A stretch of DNA of 64,000 nt from Vicingaceae bacterium (lineage in GTDB: Bacteria; Bacteroidota; Bacteroidia; Flavobacteriales_E; Vicingaceae): assembly GCA_018402765.1 (NCBI GenBank), contig JAGYIE010000002.1, positions 496,001-560,000 on the forward strand, written 5' to 3'. Positions 1 through 8,200 of this stretch are shown in pieces. The notes beneath the pieces are model-generated. The model made no database searches. It was not told the DNA's origin and saw nothing but the letters and a program-made list of their open reading frames with translations. Position numbers and translations under genes: made by a program. The first letter of the stretch is position 1, and the number at the start of each line of letters is the position of its first letter.

Positions 1-589
1 CATATATATTTCTAAACTCCAATTGATTTATAAACAAATACAACTTTGCTTTATGTTTGTTATATAAACTATCGAGCAGATTAGCATTTGTAATTTCTGC
101 ATTCATGAATCGCTCTTCAGTTACCTTTTTTGTTACAATCTGCCCGCCGTAATCGGGGGTCTCTTCTCTTTTAAATGACCCTTTTATTTTGCCTTTTAAT
201 GCTTTAGCTTTTTGTTCAACAGTGTTTGTTTCTTCTAAAGGGAGGGCTTCATAATTTAATTTTCTTGATCTATAAATATGTGTAAGGTCTTGTTCTATTT
301 CGTCTTCCATGAAATAAAATGAAAGTACACTATATTTTTTATTAAATGATTGATACAAGTGAAAGTCAAGCGCTTTTGAAAATTCGTTTTTCATTTGGGC
401 GGCGCTCAGTTTATTGTCTTTTTCTAATTGTTTATCAATTTCTGAGATATACATGAACGGCTCAAAAGGAATCAATAAAACGGCTGCTTTATCTGATGTC
501 GCTCCGCCATTAAACTGCATTGTTCCGCTTTGTGAATAGGATACTAAATGGCAAAGGAGGATACTGAAGAGTAAGCTACGCGTTTTCAT
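1..589 (-). CDS. Secreted protein of unknown function (C-terminus beyond window edge)
   Basis: The minus-strand frame is open from an ATG at 589 to the window edge (196 codons), so only the N-terminal part is present. It starts with MKTRSLLFSILLCHLVSYSQ, a clear signal peptide with cleavage probably after the SYS-Q region. The mature part is charged and mixed alpha/beta, with a Lys/Glu-rich segment around residues 115-150 and a hydrophobic LYLFINQ motif near residue 187. Resembles conserved Bacteroidota secreted proteins without a known role. It lies about 95 bp downstream of rseP on the same strand and could be cotranscribed. I do not recognise a function. Confidence 0.75.
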   Translation of the reverse strand, partial: MKTRSLLFSILLCHLVSYSQSGTMQFNGGATSDKAAVLLIPFEPFMYISEIDKQLEKDNKLSAAQMKNEFSKALDFHLYQSFNKKYSVLSFYFMEDEIEQDLTHIYRSRKLNYEALPLEETNTVEQKAKALKGKIKGSFKREETPDYGGQIVTKKVTEERFMNAEITNANLLDSLYNKHKAKLYLFINQLEFRNIY

Positions 590-684
590 AAGTCTATGGT
601 TTGAATCAAAATTAGTCCATAAATCCCTAACGACAGTTAACAGCTTATGGATTTTAAAACAAGAAAATGTTAATAAGCTAGATC

Positions 685-2004
685 TTATTGAAATAAACGA
701 AGTATATCATTTCCATTCGCCAGAACCATTAAAGACAAAAGAATAACAAAACCAACGATTTGTGCATTCTCCAAGAATTTATCTGACGGCTTTCTTCCAC
801 TTACAATCTCATACAACAAGAATAAAACATGGCCTCCATCTAATGCAGGAATTGGAAGAATATTCATTATGGCTAAAATAATGGAAAGGAAAGCGGTAAA
901 GCTCCAAAAACGTTGCCAATCCCACTCAGGAGAAAATGCTTTACCAATACTTATAAACCCACCTAATGATTTATATGCTTCAGTTTCGGGCTCAAAAACT
1001 AATTTCATTTGTTTAATGTAATTATCAAAAGAGTCATAAGCTTTATTAACCCCTGCAGGAATAGACTCTAAAGCACTATATTGCTCAGTAGAAAAAGTAA
1101 TTTGCTCATTTATAGGAGTTATGGCAAAGCCTAAAGTTCCACCTTTACTAACATTTGCAGGTAATTCTATGGTGGAATTATTTCTAATTACTTTTAAAAC
1201 AACTGACTCGCTACGATGACTTTTTAAGTAATTCACTACATCTTGAAAATAAGGAGTCGCCTCATTATTTATTCCTACAATTCGATCTTTAGGAAGCAGT
1301 CCTGCAGTATCCGCTGCAGTGTTAGGTGTCACTTCTTTTACCTCAGCAATAATTGCAGGCTCTAAAAAGCTTTTCTGATTTTTAATTAGTCCTGAGATGG
1401 TTCCTTCAGGAAGCGTAATATCTTCTTGACGTTGATCTCGTTCTACTGTAACTTTTTTTGCATTGTTGATTAAGATATTCATTTGAATATCACTGAATTT
1501 TTCAACTTTTTCGCCATCTACAGCTATAATTTTATCTCCGCTTTTTAGCCCCATATCAATAGCTATACTATCAGCATATACGCCATATTTTAGGCCTTCT
1601 GTAGGGATGTATTCATTCCCCCAAGTAAACAGAATTCCTGCATAAATAACAATTCCAAGAATCACATTTACAACTACTCCACCCAGCATAATGATCAGTC
1701 TTTGCCACGCGGGTTTAGATCTAAATTCCCATGGCTTAGGCGCTTCTTTTAATTGTTCTTTATCCATAGATTCATCTACCATTCCGGCTATTTTTACATA
1801 ACCTCCTAATGGTAACCAGCCTATTCCATATTCTGTCTCTCCTTTTTTAAACTTAAATAAAGAGAACCATGGGTCAAAGAATAAATAAAACTTTTCAACC
1901 TTGGTTTTGAATAATTTGGCTGGTATAAAGTGTCCTAGCTCATGTAAGATTACAAGTATTGATAAACTCAAAATGAGCTGCGCGGCTTGAATAAGTACTT
2001 CCAT
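685..2004 (-). CDS. rseP: RIP zinc metalloprotease RseP (site-2 protease, M50)
   Basis: An inner-membrane protease that cuts transmembrane segments, for example of anti-sigma factors or signal-peptide remnants. The zinc-binding HELGH motif is at residues 21-25 in the first membrane helix. A cytoplasmic or periplasmic middle region (about 125-300) contains two PDZ-like segments, and the third zinc ligand sits in the IPALDGGH motif near residue 390. The C-terminus has a further hydrophobic helix. At 439 residues it has the usual length for the family. It follows dxr by 77 bp on the same strand, a common pairing in Bacteroidota, so both are probably in one transcription unit. Confidence 0.95.
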   Translation of the reverse strand: MEVLIQAAQLILSLSILVILHELGHFIPAKLFKTKVEKFYLFFDPWFSLFKFKKGETEYGIGWLPLGGYVKIAGMVDESMDKEQLKEAPKPWEFRSKPAWQRLIIMLGGVVVNVILGIVIYAGILFTWGNEYIPTEGLKYGVYADSIAIDMGLKSGDKIIAVDGEKVEKFSDIQMNILINNAKKVTVERDQRQEDITLPEGTISGLIKNQKSFLEPAIIAEVKEVTPNTAADTAGLLPKDRIVGINNEATPYFQDVVNYLKSHRSESVVLKVIRNNSTIELPANVSKGGTLGFAITPINEQITFSTEQYSALESIPAGVNKAYDSFDNYIKQMKLVFEPETEAYKSLGGFISIGKAFSPEWDWQRFWSFTAFLSIILAIMNILPIPALDGGHVLFLLYEIVSGRKPSDKFLENAQIVGFVILLSLMVLANGNDILRLFQ

Positions 2005-2081
2005 TTTTAATATAAAATCAATCGGTAAAATTAAGTATTCTACTTACTAAAGACACAAGTAAAATGACAATCAATGTTAAA

Positions 2082-3257
2082 TTACTGTTTCACTAGCTCT
2101 TCTGCGATTCTTCTTGCTTCAGAATTGCTTCCGATGTAATCGTCTAAAGTAGGTTTTTGAATAAAAGTAGCTTTAGCCATACAAGCTGAATTTATAGATG
2201 CGATATCAAGAAATCCTATTTTTTCGTCTAAAAATGCTTTATTGGTTATTTCGTTTGCTGCATTTAAAATGCATGCTGCATTTCCACCCATATTCATTGC
2301 TTCATAAGCAAGAGTTAAATTTTGAAACGTGTCTGTGTCTGCTTTTTCAAATGTGAGTTGAGGGTAATCTAAAAAATTAAATCGAGGAAAATCTGCATAT
2401 ATGCGCTGAGGGTAAGCCATTGCATATTGTATAGGCAATTTCATATCAGGAAGTCCCATTTGGGCTTTCATGCTTCCATCAGTAAATTGCACGAGACTAT
2501 GAATAATAGATTGCGGATGAACGATTACATCTATTTGGTCTGGATTTAGATGAAATAACCATCTTGCTTCAATTACTTCTAAACCTTTATTCATTAAGGT
2601 AGCCGAGTCGATAGTAATTTTAGCGCCCATTTCCCAATTTGGATGTTTTAACGCTTGGGCTCTAGTAACCTTTTCAAGCTGACTTTTACTCCAGCCTCTA
2701 AATGGACCGCCTGATGCAGTTAAATATATTTTTTCTACAGGATTGTGAAATTCACCTACCAAACACTGAAAAATAGCAGAATGCTCAGAATCAACGGGTA
2801 ACAATGGCACTCTATTTATAGCGGCTAATTCCGTTACTAAATCTCCGGCAACCACCAGCGTTTCTTTGTTGGCTAGTGCAATAGCCTTCTTAGCAGCAAT
2901 AGCTTTAAGCGTAGGTTTAAGTCCGGCATACCCAACCAATGCAGTTAAAACCATGTCAATTTCTTCCATCTCAACAATCTGTTCTAACGCATCCGCTCCT
3001 GCATACGTTTTGATATCGTGGCTCCATAAAGCCTCAGAAACTTTATTGTATTGACTTACGTCACAAATTACTACCGCATTTGGTTTAAATTTAATAGCTT
3101 GTTTTATTAATAAGTCCGCATTGGTGTTGCTCGTTAATACTTCAATGGCAAACTTATTTGGATTTGCAGCGATTACTTCTAGAGCTTGAGTTCCTATAGA
3201 ACCTGTAGAGCCTAGTATAGCGATATGTTTTTTAGTTTCCTCTTCTTGATTTTGCAT
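2082..3257 (-). CDS. dxr: 1-deoxy-D-xylulose 5-phosphate reductoisomerase
   Basis: Catalyses the NADPH-dependent conversion of DXP to 2-C-methyl-D-erythritol 4-phosphate, the committed step of the MEP isoprenoid pathway, in the cytoplasm. The N-terminal nucleotide-binding motif is ILGSTGSIGTQALEV (about 14-28). The metal/substrate region has VDSEHSAIFQ (about 156-165), and the catalytic loop appears as TASGGPFRGW (about 180-189). MNKGLEVIEA and HPQSIIHSLVQF follow. The 391-residue length is full. The rseP gene lies downstream on the same strand. Confidence 0.97.
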   Translation of the reverse strand: MQNQEEETKKHIAILGSTGSIGTQALEVIAANPNKFAIEVLTSNTNADLLIKQAIKFKPNAVVICDVSQYNKVSEALWSHDIKTYAGADALEQIVEMEEIDMVLTALVGYAGLKPTLKAIAAKKAIALANKETLVVAGDLVTELAAINRVPLLPVDSEHSAIFQCLVGEFHNPVEKIYLTASGGPFRGWSKSQLEKVTRAQALKHPNWEMGAKITIDSATLMNKGLEVIEARWLFHLNPDQIDVIVHPQSIIHSLVQFTDGSMKAQMGLPDMKLPIQYAMAYPQRIYADFPRFNFLDYPQLTFEKADTDTFQNLTLAYEAMNMGGNAACILNAANEITNKAFLDEKIGFLDIASINSACMAKATFIQKPTLDDYIGSNSEARRIAEELVKQ

Positions 3258-3333
3258 AGGCTACAAATTTGATAAAAATGATTTAACTATTAAGACCAAT
3301 TAGATGGATTAATTCGTTTATGAAAAAAAAGAC

Positions 3334-3456
3334 ATGAAAATTGAACGAATTGATTTGCGATTAGTAAACAGCATGTTTATTTTAATTCTCACTAACGTTT
3401 TAATAGGTTATTTAGTTTATCTTTTTAAATATAGTAGTTTATTAAATTGCAAGTAA
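3334..3456 (+). CDS. Possible 40-residue single-pass membrane peptide
   Basis: A short ATG-to-TAA frame lies in the gap between dxr and the M49-like pseudogene. It would encode a charged N-terminus (MKIERIDLRL) followed by one hydrophobic stretch (MFILILTNVLIGYLVYLF), the shape of a one-helix membrane peptide. No conserved family is evident and no ribosome-binding signal decides the start. It could equally be chance in AT-rich DNA, so this is a weak call. Confidence 0.2.
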   Translation: MKIERIDLRLVNSMFILILTNVLIGYLVYLFKYSSLLNCK

Positions 3457-3519
3457 TAAATTGGGCGTATTGTGTTAATTAACAAATCGCTATAATTTAA
3501 CACATTAAAACATAATTTT

Positions 3520-5245
3520 ATGCATCCACTTTTAAAAAACGCCCTTATCTCTGCGACAATATTTTCTTATTTTGCTTGCATTTTTCTACGAATTCTTCTG
3601 AGCAAAAGGTTGACCCAATTGGCGCACTAACTTCTTCAACTGCTGAAGCTCGCCAAGAGATTTATGCAAAAGTTAGTTTGACAACGGATATTTCTTTGTT
3701 ATCAGACAACGAAAGAAAAGTTTTGCCTTACTTAATTCGTGTTGCAAAGTTAATGGACGAGATATTTTGGAAGGAATCTATTCCAGAAAGTGTGATAGTA
3801 GATATGGGTTCTCTGACTATAGGTCAAAAATTGTTTTATGATTTGAATTATGGCCCTTGGGATCGATTGGTTAATTTTAAACCTTTTGTTGTTGGTATAG
3901 GCGAAAAACCAATAGGGACAAATTTTTATCCTGCGGATATGACTAAAGCCGAATTTGAAGCGATGAAAGCTACAGATAAATCGAGCTTATATACTGTCAT
4001 CATAAGGGATGATAAAGGACAATTAACAACGATTCCCTACCATAAATTTTTAATCATCAATTAGCAGCAGCAGATTTGTTAGACTCTGCTTCGTTAATTA
4101 CTGATGATAAAGGGCTACAAAAGTACTTGTCGCTATGAGCTAAAGCACTAAGAAATGACTTGTATGACGAGTCAGTTCTTGCTTAAATATGCAAAATAAT
4201 ACGTTAGACTTAATAGTTGGTCCAATAGAAAACTATGAAGATCGATTATTTGGGTACAAAGCTGCCCATGAAGCCTATGTTTTGGTTAAGGACAAAGTAT
4301 GTAGCGCAAAGTTGTCAAAGTATCTTACTTACATGCAAGAACTACAAGAAAATCTTCCTGTAGAGGCTTATTATAAAGCTGAAAGCCTGGGATTGATGCT
4401 CAATTAAGTGCTTATGACATGGTTTTCTATGCAGTGGATTGAAATGGAGGCAGCAAGACTATAGCGGTAAGCCTGCCTAATGATGAAACTATCCAGAAAA
4501 CGGTTAGAACTAGGAGGCCATAGCTAAAGAATGCAATGCGTGCAAAGTTTGATCAAATTTTATTACCCATTTCCGAAGTTCTTATTGACTCATCACAGCG
4601 CAAGCACATCACCTTTGATGCTTTTTTTGCTAATATTATGTTTCATGAAGTGGCTAACGGATTGGTTATTTAACATATAAACGACTAAAAACAAGCAGTT
4701 CGTGAAGCATTTAAAGAAAGGTATTCAGCACTTGAAGAAGGTAAAGCTGATATATTAGGGGTATACACGGGTCGTCAATTGCTTGTAAAACAAATATATA
4801 CTGATGGAGAGTTAATGGATAATTACGTAAACTTTTAAGCAAGTATATTTCGTTCTGTTCGTTTTGGCGCTGCGTCGGCACACGGACAAGCAAACATGGT
4901 TAGGTTTAATTTTTTAAGGAAAAAGGAGCTTTTATATTAAATGACAACGGCACCTATGCTGTAGCATTTGATAAAATGACTGAAGCTATGGATGAGCTTT
5001 CTGCTATTATAATCAAACTTCAAGGAGATGGAGATTACAATGGAGTTGTCAAGTTACTTAAACAGATGGGAGATGTTGATAATCAATTGAAAACAGATTT
5101 GGAAAAATTAAATAATGCAGGTATTCCTGTTGATATTTATTTTGATCAGGGTGTTGAGGTTTTAGGATTATTAGGGAATGATAATATTAAGTTAATCTTA
5201 AACTATAATTCAATCAATTACTTTTGTACTTTCTTAAAATGCTAA
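3520..5245 (+). pseudogene. Degraded M49-like (dipeptidyl-peptidase III-like) zinc peptidase lipoprotein
   Basis: Pieces of one protein are spread over all three forward frames in the correct order. A lipoprotein signal starts at ATG 3520 and ends in the lipobox YFAC. A frameshift near 3580 leads to a long piece with LNYGPWDRLVNF and GTNFYPADMTKAEFE (3576-4064). Then come frame changes near 4055 and 4186, a GPIENYEDRLFGYKAAHEAY piece (4189-4390), and a third change near 4395. The stretch to about 4915 carries five in-frame stops (4440, 4521, 4671, 4686, 4836). A last shift precedes the C-terminal piece (to about 5245). The zinc site is broken: HEVAN at 4644-4658 replaces the expected HEVAH, although the distal EEGKAD ligand motif (4734-4751) survives. 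No intact peptidase can be made. The order and number of lesions argue against sequencing error. Confidence 0.88.
5219..5226 (+). promoter_or_regulatory. Candidate -7 promoter element of the adhesin gene
   Basis: TACTTTTG matches the Flavobacterium/Bacteroides -7 consensus TAnnTTTG and ends 38 bp before the adhesin ATG at 5265. No good TTG -33 element is seen at 17-23 bp upstream (only GTTAATC). The site lies inside the tail of the M49-like pseudogene, so the dead gene would supply the promoter region. Confidence 0.45.
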
Positions 5246-5264
5246 TAACTGTAAATAAAATATT

Positions 5265-8200
5265 ATGAAAAAAATTCTACTGTCGGTTTTATTCGCGAGC
5301 AGTGTATTGTTTAACAATGTGCTTGAGGCACAATGCACCGATTTGTTTTTCTCTGAATATATAGAAGGGAGTAGCAATAATAAAGCAATAGAAATTTATA
5401 ACCCAACGAACACTAAAATAGGGTTAGATAATTATCAGGTTCGTTTATATGCAAATGGTAATAGTTCACCAAACTCAACTCAAAGTTTTGCCTCTACAGA
5501 TTCTATTGATGCGTTTGGTGTTTACGTATTATCTAATAGTAGCGCTGCTTTATCTGGGATTACTAGTAATTCTAATAAAACATCAAGTGCAACTAATTAC
5601 AATGGAGATGATGCTGTGGAACTTTATAAAATTTCTACTACTAGTAGTATTGATATCATTGGAGTAATTGGAACTGACCCTGGGTCGAGTTGGCCAATCA
5701 ACGGAACAAATGCTATTTCTGGGTCTACGGCAAATAACACTTTAGTAAGAGATCCTTCAGTTCAACAAGGACAATTGAATTGGGTAACGGGTTCATCTGA
5801 ATGGTTAGTGTTTACTATTGATATGGTTGATTCATTAGGAGGCCATAGTTCAGTTTGTGCCGTTCCTTCTGCACCTGCACCTTCAGTATCTGCAGTTGGA
5901 ACTAATGTATCTTGTAATGGTGCTGCTGATGGCTCAATCGATTTATCAGTATCAGGTGGTACAGCGCCATATACATTTCTATGGAGCAACGCTTCAACAA
6001 CTGAGGATATCACGGGACTGGTTTCTGGAACATATACAGTTACAGTAACAGATGCCGTATCTTCGACTATAACCTCTTCAACTACTATCACAGAGCCTGC
6101 AGCTATTACCATCACGATTTCTGAAATAAGTCCAGTTTCTTGTAATGGCAATAATGATGGAATTTTAAGTGCATCTGCATCTAATGGTGCAGGAGGTTAT
6201 TCATATGCATGGAGTAATAATATCACTACAGCAACGAACTTAAATGTAGGAGTAGGAACATATACAGTGACGGTTACAGATGCAAACTCATGCACGAAAA
6301 CCGAATCATATACACTAAATGGCCCTGCTGCTATTGGAATTACCTCTATCGTTACCAATGTTTCTGCTAATGGGGCCACTGATGGGGCAATTGACATTTC
6401 CATTACAAATGGCATTGCGCCACTAGCATATGCTTGGAGTAATTCAGCAACTACTGAGGATTTATCAGGATTGTCAGGTGGAACATATACTGTTACAGTT
6501 ACAGATGCAGGAAGTTGTTCAAATACAGCCTCATTTACGGTAGTTGAACCAGCAGTATTAACCGCTAGCATAGCTAGCCAAAATAATGTTGCTTGTAATG
6601 GTGGACTAACAGGTTCTCTCACTGCTACTGCATCGGGAGGTACTTCTCCATATACTTACTTATGGTCAAATGGGTCACCTACTGACACTACATTAAGCCT
6701 TGCAGCAGCTTCATACACAGTAACAGTAACAGATGCAAATAGCATTACAGCAACAGTTTCTGCTACAATTACTGAACCGACATCAATAGTTGGATCTGGA
6801 ATTGTTACCAATGTTTCAATAAATGGTGGTTCTGATGGGGCAGTTGATTTGACTGTTTCTGGAGGAGTTGCTCCTTATTCATTCTTGTGGTCTAATGCTG
6901 CAATAACAGAAGATATTACGAATGTTAGCGCAGGAAGTTATAATGTAACCATAACTGATGCTAACACTTGTACCATTACAAATAATTTCACTGTTAATCA
7001 ACCAACTACTTTAAATTTAACGACCACTAAAACTGATGCTTTGTGTAATGGTGCAGCAGCAGGTGCTATAGATTTGACAGTATCAGGGGGTTCTACACCT
7101 TATACCTTTGTTTGGTCTAATGCTGCAACTACGGAAGATTTAGTAGGGTTATTGGCAGGCACATATACTGTTACTGTAACAGATGCATTTTCGATTACAG
7201 CAACAACTTCTGCCACGATTACTGAACCTACAGCTATTGTTACGTCTGTAGGAGTAGATTCTAACATTTCGTGTAATTCTTTTTCTGATGGTGGTCTTTC
7301 TGCATCAGCTACGGGAGGAATAGCGCCATACAGTTTTGTATGGTCAAATGCAGCAACTACAGCGTCAATAACAGGTGTTGCTTCAGGAACGTATACAGTT
7401 ACTATTAGTGATGCAAACAATTGTACATCTGTTGGTTCAGGAACGATTACTCAGCCTGCTGCTTTAGTTGCATCTGTTGCAGTTGATTCAAATGTATCCT
7501 GCAACGGATTTGCAGATGGCGGTTTATCAGCTTCAGCTAATGGTGGGACTGCTCCTTATAACTATTTATGGTCAAATGCAGCAACTACAGCCTCAATAAC
7601 AGGTGTTGTTCCCGGAACATATACAGTTACTATTAGCGATGCAAATAATTGTTCGACAGCTAGTTCAGGAACGATTACTCAGCCTGCCGCTTTAGTAGCT
7701 TCAGTATTCGTTGATTCGAATGTTACTTGTAATGGATTTTCAAATGGCGGATTAACAGCTTCTGCATCAGGAGGAATTTCACCTTATAACTATTCATGGT
7801 CAAATGCCGTAACTACAACTTCTATTACAGGTGTTGGAGCAGGTACATATACGGTAACAATAACTGATGCAAATAATTGTTCAACAACATCTTCAGGTAT
7901 AATTACAGAGCCTTTGGCATTATTGTTATCAAATGTATCTACTAATGTTACGACCAATGGTGGTTCAGATGGTTCAATTGACTTAACCGTTTCAGGTGGA
8001 ACCGTCCCGTATGTTTTTAATTGGAGTAATTCAGCAATAACTGAAGATATTACTGGATTGTCTGCAGGTACATATACAGTTACTGTGACAGACAATAATT
8101 CATGCACTTCTTCTACAAATGTTATTATTACTCAGCCTGCAGGTTCTTTAGCTGAATTAATTATTACTGAAATCATGTATAATGGTCCCGAAGCAGGGAC

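Noticed and set aside
4644-4658. HEVAN as an alternative active zinc motif
   Set aside because: It stands in a frame with stops on both sides, so no product is made.
4711-4893. Minus-strand 60-codon frame within the pseudogene
   Set aside because: It lies opposite a clearly homologous stretch (SALEEGKADILG) and has no protein-like features.
3520-5245. Stop-codon recoding or programmed frameshifting in the M49-like gene
   Set aside because: TGA, TAG and TAA all occur at different conserved positions, there are several frame changes, and the zinc ligand itself is mutated; decay is the simpler reading.
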